Shown in pieces: positions 33,897 to 42,661 of a stretch of DNA of 64,000 nt. This DNA comes from Verrucomicrobiota bacterium. Its GTDB lineage: Bacteria > Verrucomicrobiota > Verrucomicrobiia > Limisphaerales > UBA1319. Each line of letters begins with the position of its first letter. The first letter of the stretch is position 1. The position numbers and the translations under genes are program-made. The notes below the pieces were generated by a model, which was not told the origin of the DNA, did not search any database, and worked only from the letters and a program-made list of their open reading frames with translations. The stretch is from assembly GCA_022709905.1 (NCBI GenBank), contig JAKLHY010000002.1, forward strand, positions 248,001 to 312,000, written 5' to 3'.

Positions 33897-34586
33897 ATGC
33901 TGGAAAAACTGAAGCGTGAGGTTTGCCGGGCGAACCTGGACTTGGTTCGCGAAGGACTGGTGATGCAGACGTTTGGCAACGTGAGCGGCGTGGATCGGGA
34001 ACGAGACCTGGTGGTGATCAAGCCCTCCGGAGTGCCTTATGAAGGCATGAAACCGGATCACATGGCGGTCGTCTCGTTGGCCGATGGTCGTGTGGTCGAA
34101 GGCCGATATCGTCCGAGTTCGGACACGCCAACGCACCTGGTTTTATATCGGGCGTTTGGCGGTGTCGGAGGCATCGTGCATACGCACAGTATTCAGGCGA
34201 CGGCTTGGGCGCAGGCCAGACGGGAAATCCAGCCCCTCGGGACGACGCATGCCGATTTTTGTCATGGACCGGTTCCCTGCACGCGTTTGATGACCTCGCA
34301 GGAGATTCAGACGGATTACGAGGCCAATACGGGGCGGGTGATTGTGGAACGTTTCCGCGGGCTGGATCCTCGCTCATTTCCCGCGGTCCTGGTGGCGAGT
34401 CATGGTCCATTTGCCTGGGGAAAAGACGCGGCTGAAGCGGTGCATCATGCGGCAATCCTCGAGTATTTAGCCCGGTTGGCGAGCGAAACCGAACACTTGC
34501 AGCCCACGATCAAGCTGATGCAACGCGCGCTTTTGGACAAGCATTTCCTCCGCAAACACGGCCCGGGGGCGTATTATGGGCAGTAG
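33897..34586 (+). CDS. araD: L-ribulose-5-phosphate 4-epimerase (class II aldolase family)
   Basis: About 229 residues, the normal AraD length. Signatures are MQTFGNVSGVDRERDLVVIK, PSGVPYEGMKPDHMAVVSL, SSDTPTHLVLYRAFGGVGGI, VHTHSIQATAWAQA (zinc His-x-His) and LGTTHADFCHGPVPCTRLM. The third His is in VASHGPFAWGKDAAEAV. It interconverts L-ribulose-5-phosphate and D-xylulose-5-phosphate in arabinose use. I choose ATG 33897; the longer frame from 33798 is not conserved. It faces the pduT/pduS genes head-on across a long inverted repeat. No araA/araB neighbour is visible. A related sugar-phosphate aldolase role cannot be excluded. Confidence 0.9.
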   Translation: MLEKLKREVCRANLDLVREGLVMQTFGNVSGVDRERDLVVIKPSGVPYEGMKPDHMAVVSLADGRVVEGRYRPSSDTPTHLVLYRAFGGVGGIVHTHSIQATAWAQARREIQPLGTTHADFCHGPVPCTRLMTSQEIQTDYEANTGRVIVERFRGLDPRSFPAVLVASHGPFAWGKDAAEAVHHAAILEYLARLASETEHLQPTIKLMQRALLDKHFLRKHGPGAYYGQ

Positions 34587-34588
34587 GC

Positions 34589-34666
34589 AGAGAAAATGGG
34601 CTTCAGACAAGCCCTGGAACCATAAGCAGGGAAGCTTGGCAGGCAAGTCTGAAGCCCATTTTCTCT
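34589..34666. terminator. Long inverted repeat between convergent araD and pduT, probable bidirectional terminator
   Basis: AGAGAAAATGGGCTTCAGAC (34589-34608) is perfectly inverted at 34647-34666: a 20-bp stem with a 38-base loop, reaching within three bases of both stop codons. There is a short A/T tract on each side of the stem but no long T run. Confidence 0.7.
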
Positions 34667-34668
34667 CG

Positions 34669-35220
34669 TCAGACGATCTCCCGATAAACGTCGGGGTGAG
34701 GGCGGGAGATGATCACGGCGTTGACCAGGACGCCGGCGGCGGCGATCACTTCCTTGCCGGCGGCCATGGCGGCCTGGACTGAACTGACATCGCCGGTCAT
34801 GGTGACGAACGCCTTGCCGCCCAAGGCCATGGCCAGTCGGATTTCCATAAGGGTAACACTGGCGGCTTTGGCGGCGGTATCGGCGGCCTGAAGGAGAGTG
34901 GCGACATTAAAGGATTCGAGGATGCCCAGAGCGCCATTGGCTTCGGGCAGTTGCGAGCGTCCGAGGGCATCCATGACTTCCTGGTGAACATTGGGGATGA
35001 CGAACTGGTCAATCAAGGAATCGCCCGCAATGGCGGCGCCGGCGGTGACAGCGCTTTGAACGGCCGCAGTTTCGCCTCCAACGAGAACCATATACTTGCC
35101 GGAACATATCGAGCGGGAGAGGAGCAACCGGACGCTGCCGGCTTTCAACATGGTATCGGCGGCCAGGAAACCGGCTGCAACGCTGGAGAGCTCAAGGAGT
35201 CCGAGGGATCTGTCATTCAT
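34669..35220 (-). CDS. pduT: Tandem-BMC microcompartment shell protein (PduT-like)
   Basis: A 183-residue protein of two BMC domains: SLGLLELSSVAAGFLAADTM (about residues 5-90) and ALGILESFNVATLLQAADTA (about 96-180). Each has the KAGSV/KAASV and GGETAAVQSAV/GDVSSVQAAM motifs. The single cysteine at residue 39 (SICSGKYMV) sits where PduT proteins hold a trimer-pore [4Fe-4S] cluster. It would form a trimeric shell tile that may pass electrons to PduS, whose gene overlaps by 4 bases. No other shell gene is present in the window, so the main BMC locus must lie elsewhere. Confidence 0.9.
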   Translation of the reverse strand: MNDRSLGLLELSSVAAGFLAADTMLKAGSVRLLLSRSICSGKYMVLVGGETAAVQSAVTAGAAIAGDSLIDQFVIPNVHQEVMDALGRSQLPEANGALGILESFNVATLLQAADTAAKAASVTLMEIRLAMALGGKAFVTMTGDVSSVQAAMAAGKEVIAAAGVLVNAVIISRPHPDVYREIV

Positions 35221-36533
35221 AAACGTTCCAGAACAATCTGATCAGGCGTGAGGGTGATAACCTTTGCATTCATGGGCGAATGGATGATTGCGCCGAGGCT
35301 TTTATCGGGAATTGCGCCCAGGGGTTGGCCGGCCTTGACAGAGTCTCCGGCTCGAACCCGGGGCTGATTGGGCGTCCCGGCGCCTTGTTTCCAGGGAAGA
35401 GACAGCCGCCGAGGTTCCAGCGGCGTGGTTTGGAGATGATCGGGCTGGTCATATTCCTGGACGGCGAGACGTTGGGTGAGCAGCTTGATAGGGACCCGGC
35501 GGCCATCCCGCAGACCGTGGGGTTTGATTTCTGTGGGGCCGTTCCACTTGATATTCCGCGCGCGCAAAGCGGCTTTGGCGGCATCGCAGGCTTCCTTGGG
35601 ATAAAGCTTTTCGGGGCAGGCGTAAAGGGTACAAAGTCCGCAGGAGCAGCAGAGGACGGCTAATTGGTTGAAATAGTCCGCGCCCGTGGCCGTAAAGGCC
35701 AGACTGCGCATGACCTGATGAGGTTCCACGGAGTAACCGAGGAGGTAACGCGGACAGAATTCGGTGCAAAAACGGCATTGGTCGCAGGCGGACTTGCCAA
35801 TTCGAGCCTGGTGGGAGGCCGGGTGCAGCCGCCGCTGGCACAGCGGATGTTCCAGGGGAAGGATAACAATTCCGGTGGTTGTCTTAGTGATGGGCTGATC
35901 CAAGTCTTGAGTGACTTGGCCCATCATCAGACCTCCAACGAAGATCACCGGCTCGTGGGTTGTGAGACCGCCGGCCGCTTGGATAGCCTCACGAAAAGAG
36001 GTTCCAATCGGAGTGGTCAAGGTGGTCGGGCGGTGGACCGCCCCGGCTACGGTCAGAGTCTTGTGTGTGACCGGGATCCCCGAAGCGGCACGGGCGATGT
36101 TGGCCAGGGATTCTACATTGTGCACGACAGCGCCGACCTGCAGCGGAATGCCTTGGGGAGGGATGAGACGTCCCGTAACTGTGTAGACCAGATCGTATTC
36201 ATCGCCCGCCGGATAGTAATCGCCCAGTAACTGCACTCGAATCGAGGTTCCGCGGCAAGCCTTATCGATGGCCTGGATTGCTTCATGTTTCTTGGCCTTG
36301 ATTCCCACGACGCCCGCGGGCGCGCCCACGGTTTCCATGATCCGTCGCATGCCGTCGACGACCAGGTCGGCCTGATGTTCCATGATGACGGCGTCCTTGT
36401 GCAGCAGTGGTTCGCACTCGGCCCCGTTGGCAATCACGATTTCGGCTTTTGCCGCCAGTTTTACATGCGCGGGAAATCCGCCGCCGCCGGCCCCGACGAC
36501 TCCGGCCTCTTTAACTTGATCGACAAGGGACAT
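35217..36533 (-). CDS. pduS: PduS-like RnfC-related flavoprotein/iron-sulfur reductase
   Basis: A protein of about 438 residues starting MSLVDQVKEAGVVGAGGGGF; a start at 36572 adds 13 unconserved residues. The nucleotide/FMN region has AEIVIANGAECEPLLHKDAV and GVVGIKAKKHEAIQAI, then an SLBB-like domain. Two ferredoxin-type clusters are marked by CDQCRFCTEFCPRYLLG and CCSCGLCTLYACPEKL. The C-terminal SHMP-like motif is VRAGDSVKAGQPLG. PduS reduces cob(III)alamin or feeds electrons in Pdu-type microcompartments. It overlaps pduT by four bases. Confidence 0.92.
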   Translation of the reverse strand: MSLVDQVKEAGVVGAGGGGFPAHVKLAAKAEIVIANGAECEPLLHKDAVIMEHQADLVVDGMRRIMETVGAPAGVVGIKAKKHEAIQAIDKACRGTSIRVQLLGDYYPAGDEYDLVYTVTGRLIPPQGIPLQVGAVVHNVESLANIARAASGIPVTHKTLTVAGAVHRPTTLTTPIGTSFREAIQAAGGLTTHEPVIFVGGLMMGQVTQDLDQPITKTTTGIVILPLEHPLCQRRLHPASHQARIGKSACDQCRFCTEFCPRYLLGYSVEPHQVMRSLAFTATGADYFNQLAVLCCSCGLCTLYACPEKLYPKEACDAAKAALRARNIKWNGPTEIKPHGLRDGRRVPIKLLTQRLAVQEYDQPDHLQTTPLEPRRLSLPWKQGAGTPNQPRVRAGDSVKAGQPLGAIPDKSLGAIIHSPMNAKVITLTPDQIVLERL

Positions 36534-36698
36534 CGTGGTTTGGAGCCTAACGGCCGATTCGAGAAAATACAAATGGAATCCTGGTCAGTCTCCCGCGCGC
36601 TTTCCGGTCGTGTTTCTGGCCGAATCCGTGGGCTGTCTGACGCGATGGCATTCTGGATTCTTGACTCAAGAGCGATATTTGTCTAAAGCATAAGTCGT

Positions 36699-37016
36699 AT
36701 GACTGCAAATACATTGGCTAACCTATCTGTGACGCAGCTGAAGAAGGTCATTACTATTCGGGAGAAGATCGAGAAGCTCGAGAAAGAACTGAGTGAGCTC
36801 TTGGGAGAAGAAACCGAAGTTAAGACCAAGCCTGCAAAGAAAGGATCTCGGGGGATAACTCCTGAAGGACGGGCGCGCATTGCGGCGGCGCAGAAGGAGC
36901 GTTGGGCCAAACAACGAAAGGCTAAAGCGGCCAAGTCCAAACCGGCAAAGGCCCAGAAGGGCCGGGCCCCAGCGAAAGCCAAGCCTGAATCTGACGCGGC
37001 ACTACCGCCTCGATAA
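36699..37016 (+). CDS. Small basic coiled-coil protein, histone-H1-like tail
   Basis: A 105-residue protein. Residues about 8-45 form a charged amphipathic helix (LSVTQLKKVITIREKIEKLE KELSELLG). Next is SRGITPEGRARIAAAQKERW, a motif repeatedly seen in short AT-hook-like or chromatin-associated proteins of PVC bacteria. The tail is rich in Lys, Ala and Pro. DNA or RNA binding is plausible; no enzymatic motif is present. It is transcribed away from pduS, with the promoter in the 36.57-36.70 kb gap. Confidence 0.75.
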   Translation: MTANTLANLSVTQLKKVITIREKIEKLEKELSELLGEETEVKTKPAKKGSRGITPEGRARIAAAQKERWAKQRKAKAAKSKPAKAQKGRAPAKAKPESDAALPPR

Positions 37017-37074
37017 GGCCCATTCCTGACCGGTTGACCTTGCATTGAGGATGCGAGTCCGGAAAGCTTCCGGA

Positions 37075-38532
37075 TCAGGGTGAGGACAGATGGCGATCCT
37101 TCTGGATACCGAAATGCTGGAGGACGCGCGCTGTGGCGTCTTCCAAGCGGGAAGCATTGAGCACCAGCTTTCCGACCGATTCGCCTGGCGCGAATTCAAT
37201 GACCTGGAAACCGCCGACGGGTGATTTCAGGGCCTCGGCCAAGTCGTTGAGTCGGCTGATCGGCCGGTTATTGACTCGTTCAATGACCAGGAACCGGTGG
37301 TCCTGATAGCCTATGGTTGTCCGATCGGGAAGCACTGTGGATAGGAGGACGCGAGACGGCTTTTCCACGGAGGGTTTCTCCAGCGTGTAGTAAACAAGAC
37401 GAAAGGGAGCTTTCCTGCGCCAATCCGAACCCCAGCTGCGAAGATAGGGTTCAGTCAGGGGCTGAAAAACTAGTCCGCCCGCGATGAGATATTCGGGCTC
37501 TTGGTCATAGTGCGCCAGAGGAACTAACTCATCGGCATAGTCGACCTTGGGAATGGTATAGGCGACTTCCTTCAATTCCCCCGAGCGCCAAACTTGGATC
37601 GGGACGGAACGATTGGCCCAAAGCCGGCCGCTGGCGATGTTCTCGATCGAGAGTTTGCCATAATCGGGATCTTGGTAATCGCCCTCGTTATCGATATCAA
37701 GTCCATCGATCTTGACGATAAGATCCATGGGTTGAATCGGGCTGGCATGTCCGAGCTTGAGGCCGCCATCGACGACGACGACCCCGCGGGGCGCGCCGGT
37801 AAGCTTGAGGTAGGCCAGGATGTCGGGATTTTCAATCTTTTGCCAGACAAAGTCGAAGTAACCGAGCCCTGGAAATCGGTTCTGGTTTTGCGCCTGTAAG
37901 ATCGGGCGGACGAAGGGCGCCGGGAGAACGGTGCATCGGTTGTCGGCGTGCGATGAGGTTATCCCGACAAGCTTATTATCGACAACCACGGCCTCGGCCC
38001 AACCCGCCGCATTGATTTCAGAACTCACCTCCATCTGGAGGTAATCGACCCAGGTCAGTTTGCCTTTCTTAACCGCCCACTGCTGGATGTCGCCCTGGAA
38101 ACTCTCGAGGCGGCCGTTGCGCCACCGCACCAGCTCAACCTGTCCTCGAGACATGGGCTTTGGGAGCCAGGAAGCGGGTTTCAGATGAGACCAGAGATTT
38201 GAATCCGCCGAAGTGACCAGGGCGAGATTGGCGTGGTAATCGATCCAGGCCAGCTTCGCCGAATACCAAGGGCCCCGTCCGTTTTTCTGAACACGAACCA
38301 AGGTGATGTCGTGGAGATAATCCGCTGTGGTGAGTATTTGGCGGGGTCCGATTACCACGCCCGATTTTGTCACGGTTTCCTGCCGGCGGGCCCAGGGCTG
38401 AAGATAGTCGTAGCTTCGACGGGAGGCCTCGAGTGAAACCACCGAGTTTTCCCACGAGGAGGAACGTTGGGCGGCCGAGATCGACAGGAGTCCCGCCAGC
38501 CAGCAAATGAAAAGGAGGAAAGGGTATCTCAT
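37075..38532 (-). CDS. Catalytically dead HtrA-like PDZ protein (pseudoprotease)
   Basis: A 485-residue exported protein (signal MRYPFLLFICWLAGLLSISA) that aligns along its length with the DegP-like protease encoded just upstream. The position of the catalytic His is LTTADYL (Asp 71 instead of His), and the serine loop that should read NPGNSGGP is replaced by EINAAGWAEAVV. The Asp-like DYHANLALV is retained. PDZ-like segments follow (HASPIQPMDLIVKIDGLDID; RFLVIERVNNRPISRLNDL). It overlaps the protease gene by 4 bases (ATGA), so both are made together. Likely roles are partner, chaperone or regulator of the active protease. Confidence 0.82.
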   Translation of the reverse strand: MRYPFLLFICWLAGLLSISAAQRSSSWENSVVSLEASRRSYDYLQPWARRQETVTKSGVVIGPRQILTTADYLHDITLVRVQKNGRGPWYSAKLAWIDYHANLALVTSADSNLWSHLKPASWLPKPMSRGQVELVRWRNGRLESFQGDIQQWAVKKGKLTWVDYLQMEVSSEINAAGWAEAVVVDNKLVGITSSHADNRCTVLPAPFVRPILQAQNQNRFPGLGYFDFVWQKIENPDILAYLKLTGAPRGVVVVDGGLKLGHASPIQPMDLIVKIDGLDIDNEGDYQDPDYGKLSIENIASGRLWANRSVPIQVWRSGELKEVAYTIPKVDYADELVPLAHYDQEPEYLIAGGLVFQPLTEPYLRSWGSDWRRKAPFRLVYYTLEKPSVEKPSRVLLSTVLPDRTTIGYQDHRFLVIERVNNRPISRLNDLAEALKSPVGGFQVIEFAPGESVGKLVLNASRLEDATARVLQHFGIQKDRHLSSP

Positions 38533-39971
38533 AGACGGCGATCCGAGGGGATATTGTAGGTTTTCAGAATCTCAGAAGTCGCCTGAACAGCAGCGGAATG
38601 GTTCAGGCAATCAAAGCTTTGTTGGGTGACAAATTGAATGACGTCATAGGTGGCCGAGGACGATTCGAATGCCTCGATCAGTCCTTTCAAATCCTCGATG
38701 CGCCGGCCGTTGACCTTCTGGATTAACGCGCGGCCTTTGATGCTGAAGTTGGCATTGACCGAATGCGAGAGAATGCCCACGAGCACGATCGGTTCGGGCC
38801 GCCAGGTTTCCGGCTTCTCCTGTCTGCGATAAAACAACTCGTAAGCCAGTTCGCTGCCGAGGGTGTCAGGTGATGATCCGCCAACCGCCCGCAGGTAATC
38901 GCGATTGAGCGGAGTGAAGATCAGCCCGCCAAAAATATAGTACTTGGGCAGCTGATACTGATTGCCCTCGGCGGCATCGTCGCGAACGACATTCATCGGG
39001 AGAGTCACGGACAGTTCCTTTCCTTGGCGCCAGACGCGCAGATTCAGGCTTTGACCATGCTGGACTTCACTGAAGGCGACGCCGGCGTGCAATCGGTTGC
39101 CCTCGTAGAGAATGGTGCTGTCGCTCGCCACCGCATAAGAGCCGACCTGAAGAAGCACATCCTCCTTTTGCAGCACCGCGGTTGTCGATGGAATGGGGGA
39201 GAGCGAATCAATCCGAGCCCCCTGGTCGTTGTCCGGAAGGCCAAGGTAACGGCGGAAATCCGGATTCTGAAGGCTGCTCAGACGGATTCCAGCCTGGGGG
39301 AAACCGTGGTATTCGCCGTCTTCGACATCTTGGAGGAAATGCTGGATGACGGGGGGCGGGATAAAGAAACCGGTATTTTCCAGGCCGGGGATGCCTTGAA
39401 AGGCCACCCCGACGACTTTGTCGTCTTGAATTACGGGACCGCCGCTGTTTCCCGGATTGATGGCGGCATCGGTTTGAACGGCAATAAAGCCGCGGTTGCC
39501 GATGTGCGTGTAGCTTTGAACCTCAATTCGCGAAACCACACCGCGTGTGTAAGAAATTTGCTCGCCTCCCGCCGGATAACCATAGGTAACGACCGAGGAT
39601 CGGACCTTGGGGAGATCTCCGAGATCCAAGGGATCCAGGTTGTCGAAGAACGACTCGTCTTCCAGAGCCAGCAAGGCCAGATCGCAATCGTGCCCCATAT
39701 AGACCACGCGTGCCAGGAAGGGGCGGGGATCCTGATACCGCCGGACCAACACCTGACGGGCCCAGCTCAGGACATGAGCATTGGTGAGAATGCGTTTTCC
39801 ACGAATGACGAAACCTGATCCCGACGAGCGGCGAACCGATTCGAACCGCCAGGGCGCGGCCCAATCGGGCTGCTGCGAGAAAGTCGTGATTTGCACCACC
39901 GATCGTTCGGGTTCGGCTCCGGTCGCCAGCATCGTTCCCATCCAAACCCCCCATAGCCATCTGATAAGCAT
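38529..39971 (-). CDS. DegP/HtrA-like serine protease with PDZ domains
   Basis: A trypsin-like protease of about 480 residues with a signal sequence (MLIRWLWGVWMGTMLATGAE). The triad is intact: His 66 in ILTNAHV, Asp 97 in GHDCDLALLAL, Ser 176 in INPGNSGGPVIQDDKVVGVA. PDZ-type regions follow at about residues 230-330 and 385-470 (KGRALIQKVNGRRIEDLKGL). I choose the start at 39971; an upstream frame to 40148 runs into the family-A repeat. It is probably periplasmic. It is the first gene of a two-gene unit with the inactive paralogue. Confidence 0.9.
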   Translation of the reverse strand: MLIRWLWGVWMGTMLATGAEPERSVVQITTFSQQPDWAAPWRFESVRRSSGSGFVIRGKRILTNAHVLSWARQVLVRRYQDPRPFLARVVYMGHDCDLALLALEDESFFDNLDPLDLGDLPKVRSSVVTYGYPAGGEQISYTRGVVSRIEVQSYTHIGNRGFIAVQTDAAINPGNSGGPVIQDDKVVGVAFQGIPGLENTGFFIPPPVIQHFLQDVEDGEYHGFPQAGIRLSSLQNPDFRRYLGLPDNDQGARIDSLSPIPSTTAVLQKEDVLLQVGSYAVASDSTILYEGNRLHAGVAFSEVQHGQSLNLRVWRQGKELSVTLPMNVVRDDAAEGNQYQLPKYYIFGGLIFTPLNRDYLRAVGGSSPDTLGSELAYELFYRRQEKPETWRPEPIVLVGILSHSVNANFSIKGRALIQKVNGRRIEDLKGLIEAFESSSATYDVIQFVTQQSFDCLNHSAAVQATSEILKTYNIPSDRRL

Positions 39972-40031
39972 GCGCACGATCCAAGCATGAGAAGAGAATC
40001 TTTCCAGGTCAAGCCGCGAAGCCGCCCCCAA

Positions 40032-40230
40032 AACCGCACATGAGATGCTCCGAAAAAACAGAACCGCGAATGAACACCAATAGACGCGAATGAAAGCGGA
40101 GGTGTCCGATGGGGTAAATCCCAGACATTCCATCGAGGTTCGCAACACTTCAGGTCCTTCGTATTTGGCCTGCCCTTATTGGCGTGGATTGGCGTCTATT
40201 CGCGGTTCAGTCGTTTGATTTGCGGTTCAA
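40032..40230 (+). repeat. About 200-bp interspersed repeat (family A), copy 2
   Basis: Runs from ACCGCACATGAGATGCTCCG to TTTGCGGTTCAAGG. It differs from copy 1 (26246-26432) by scattered substitutions. Confidence 0.87.
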
Positions 40231-40237
40231 GGTTGCC

Positions 40238-40318
40238 ATCCTGAACCGCCAATGAACGCGAATCCTGGCAGGTTAAATACGAAGGTCCGGACGTGTTGGG
40301 AATATCGATGGAATGAGC
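40238..40318 (-). repeat. Family A repeat, inverted fragment
   Basis: Includes GTGTTGGGAATATCGATGGA, the inverse of the CATCGATGTTCCCAACAC centre of family A, next to AATACGAAGGTCC. It lies back to back with copy 2. Confidence 0.7.
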
Positions 40319-40383
40319 GCATCAGCGGTTGGGTGTCCATCCTTTAGGGTGTCCCAGACTGTGAAGCCTGCAACGACCGGCGC

Positions 40384-40441
40384 GCGGAATTTATTCCGCA
40401 GAGTGAAGCGGTGAGGATCAACGCGGCGGAATAAATTCCGC
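40384..40441. repeat. Cluster of 16-bp palindromes, copy 3
   Basis: GCGGAATTTATTCCGC (40384-40399) and GCGGAATAAATTCCGC (40426-40441). Same unit as at 21258 and 26493. Confidence 0.8.
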
Positions 40442-40531
40442 GATCCGTTGCGTTGCGGCTGTTGTCATGCGGAAATAGGGGGGGCAGTGCCGTATTGAAC
40501 TTGGTAATCTTCGGGAGTAAAAGAGAAATCA

Positions 40532-40837
40532 ATGACGGATTCGGATTCCATCGAACTGCCTATTGAGGGGGAATTGGACCTGCATACGTTTCGACCGCAG
40601 GATGTCAAAGACCTGGTGGTCGACTACCTGGATGCCTGCGCTCGGAAAGGCATTGGGTCGGTTCGGATCATTCACGGAAAGGGAACCGGCGCCTTGCGGG
40701 AAACCGTGCATGGTGTTCTGCGCCGGCATCCGCGGGTGCGGCATTTTCGTCTGGCTGGCGAATTGATGGGAGGCTGGGGGGCGACCCTTGTGGAACTGGA
40801 TCTGGCGCCGAGGTCAGGGCAAACGAAAGACCTCTAA
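40532..40837 (+). CDS. Smr-domain protein
   Basis: A 101-residue stand-alone Smr domain: GELDLHTFRPQDVKDLVVDY (the DLHG-like motif as DLHT), then VRIIHGKGTGALRETVHGVL (the H-G-K-G-x-G loop), and a C-terminal GGWGATLVEL strand. Smr domains, as at the end of MutS2, have nicking-endonuclease or RNA-cleavage activity in several bacteria. The start is ATG 40532. Repeats lie directly upstream; the gene stands alone. Confidence 0.92.
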   Translation: MTDSDSIELPIEGELDLHTFRPQDVKDLVVDYLDACARKGIGSVRIIHGKGTGALRETVHGVLRRHPRVRHFRLAGELMGGWGATLVELDLAPRSGQTKDL

Positions 40838-40948
40838 CTTGTCTGCAGGCCAGAAGTCTTTACAAAAGAGTCAAGTTATAGTTTGAACTTCGTTTGACAG
40901 GTCGGTTTGAGGCAGCGCTTCGTCAGGACGGACTCAATCCGCGGCGGT

Positions 40949-42661
40949 CTAGTCGGTCGAGAAAGCCCGGACGATTTCCAATCGATCTCGGACCAGGGTC
41001 CGCATTTGAGGTGTGCAGGGGGGTAATTTGTTCGGATTCAGAAAGTTCACATCGAAGGTCCAGTCCCGTTTGGGGGGAGTATAGTACGTTTTGTTATCCG
41101 CGCGTTTCCAGTAGTTTGTGGCGTATCGGCTGGGAAACATCACGACCATCGAGCCATTGTAGGTCAGGGGACGTCCTGATCCCCAGTTCTCCAGGAATCG
41201 CGGAAAGTTCTCCACTCCCCCACTGTATTTATAGTTGCTGGGCCCCACGGTTTCCACGATCCCGGCCAGGAAAGCCGCGTTGACGGTTGTCGATTGGGCT
41301 GTCGTGTTATTGGGGCCGGTTTGGTTTGCGCTATCGCTCCAGCCTTCGGAAAGGACTGTGATGGCATCCCCGGCCAGCGAGGCGGGACGTGTATTGACCG
41401 TGTTCGTGGTGGCCAGGTTGGGCGCGTTGTAGTGGCCTTCCACATAAATCGGGTGTTCGGTTGCCACGGTCAAGCCCGCGCTCGGCAAGTAACGGCCGTT
41501 GTTGACGCGAACCCCGCTGCCCTGGCCCGAAGGCCGTTTCCGCAGGTCCTCAACATAGATGGAATTGATGATATGACCTCTTTCGGACTGCACAATCGAG
41601 TTGATGGGATTTCCGGCGTTGTTAATCCAGGTGTTGAGGTTGCCGATATTGATGTCGGTGGGAGAAACGGTCTTATTCTCCCGTCCGTTGTAGAAGCTGG
41701 CATTGGTGGAGACAAAGCTCAATCCGTTGGTGACGATGGTTTGACTCACCAGCCGGGGCCCGGTGCGCGCGACCATGTTGGAACTCGTCACCGTGAGGAT
41801 CATGTCCACATTGTTGTAATACCGCTGCTTGCCCATCTGGGAATCCTTGTCTTCGCCCACGGGGGGTTTTTCAAGAATAGCATGAACGGCCTCGGGACTA
41901 TTGTTGGTGCCGACCGGGAGGGATTTGGATGGAGCTTTGGCCATGAAAACATGCGGGGGGGGCGGATAGTTAATCGTCCCATATTGGTCTTTGCCCACGT
42001 ATTTGCGCTCGTTATGGAGCAGACCCACCGCCGTGACATTCTGCAGGAAAGTCAAGGTGTTGTCCGCCGAGTAATAGATATCGTTTTGGCAATGAACTCT
42101 GCCGATGATGGTCATGGGCGGACTGGGATGAAACTCGAGGTCCAGAGAATAGTAAATGGCGTAACGAAAAATGGGATCATTGCTGAAGGTCACGATTTGA
42201 CGGACAGCGCCGGAAACCGGTTCGGGAGTTACGGTCGAACGCGCGTTGGCGATGATTTTATAGCCGTAATCCAGGAGGTTTGTGGCGTTATTGGTATTCC
42301 CATGCGGGTGATAGGGAAGGATCGTGATCTTGCTCATGTTGCTGCTGGAATCCAGAAACTCGAATCGATCGGCCAGTTCCGGAGTCATGGGGATGTTGGT
42401 CCTGTACAAATCCAGATTAGTAAGGACCGCATGATCCCGAAAATCACGGAACATATAGCTGATCACCTTTTCCGTCGCCGCCTCGGCCGCGGCGACGGCG
42501 TTGTAGTAATTCACCTGGCGATCGGTGAGATGCGCTGATGAAGAGGTCCAGTTCATGGTGCTCCCCAACACGAGAAGGCTCAGCCCTGTCAGGACCAGGA
42601 CGACGGGCAGGGATATCGCGGCTGATTCGGCCGATCGATGATGGCAAATGGCAGTCTTCAT
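40949..42661 (-). CDS. Large exported protein of a pseudopilin operon (PilX-like N-terminus)
   Basis: A 570-residue protein. A single hydrophobic segment near the N-terminus (AAISLPVVLVLTGLSLLVLG) is followed by YNAVAAAEAATEKVISYMFR, a layout resembling PilX-type minor pilin components, but the body is far larger and beta-rich (Asn/Thr-rich). No enzymatic motif was seen. It overlaps the preceding pseudopilin gene by 4 bases. Relatives with this arrangement are common as uncharacterised genes in Verrucomicrobiota. It is probably a tip or surface component of a type IV pilus-like or type II secretion-like assembly. Confidence 0.65.
   Translation of the reverse strand: MKTAICHHRSAESAAISLPVVLVLTGLSLLVLGSTMNWTSSSAHLTDRQVNYYNAVAAAEAATEKVISYMFRDFRDHAVLTNLDLYRTNIPMTPELADRFEFLDSSSNMSKITILPYHPHGNTNNATNLLDYGYKIIANARSTVTPEPVSGAVRQIVTFSNDPIFRYAIYYSLDLEFHPSPPMTIIGRVHCQNDIYYSADNTLTFLQNVTAVGLLHNERKYVGKDQYGTINYPPPPHVFMAKAPSKSLPVGTNNSPEAVHAILEKPPVGEDKDSQMGKQRYYNNVDMILTVTSSNMVARTGPRLVSQTIVTNGLSFVSTNASFYNGRENKTVSPTDINIGNLNTWINNAGNPINSIVQSERGHIINSIYVEDLRKRPSGQGSGVRVNNGRYLPSAGLTVATEHPIYVEGHYNAPNLATTNTVNTRPASLAGDAITVLSEGWSDSANQTGPNNTTAQSTTVNAAFLAGIVETVGPSNYKYSGGVENFPRFLENWGSGRPLTYNGSMVVMFPSRYATNYWKRADNKTYYTPPKRDWTFDVNFLNPNKLPPCTPQMRTLVRDRLEIVRAFSTD

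Noticed and set aside
41294..42538. A 414-residue plus-strand frame
   Set aside because: Antisense to the 570-residue pseudopilin-operon gene; rich in Gly/Val/Asp in a pattern typical of reverse-complement translation, with no family match.
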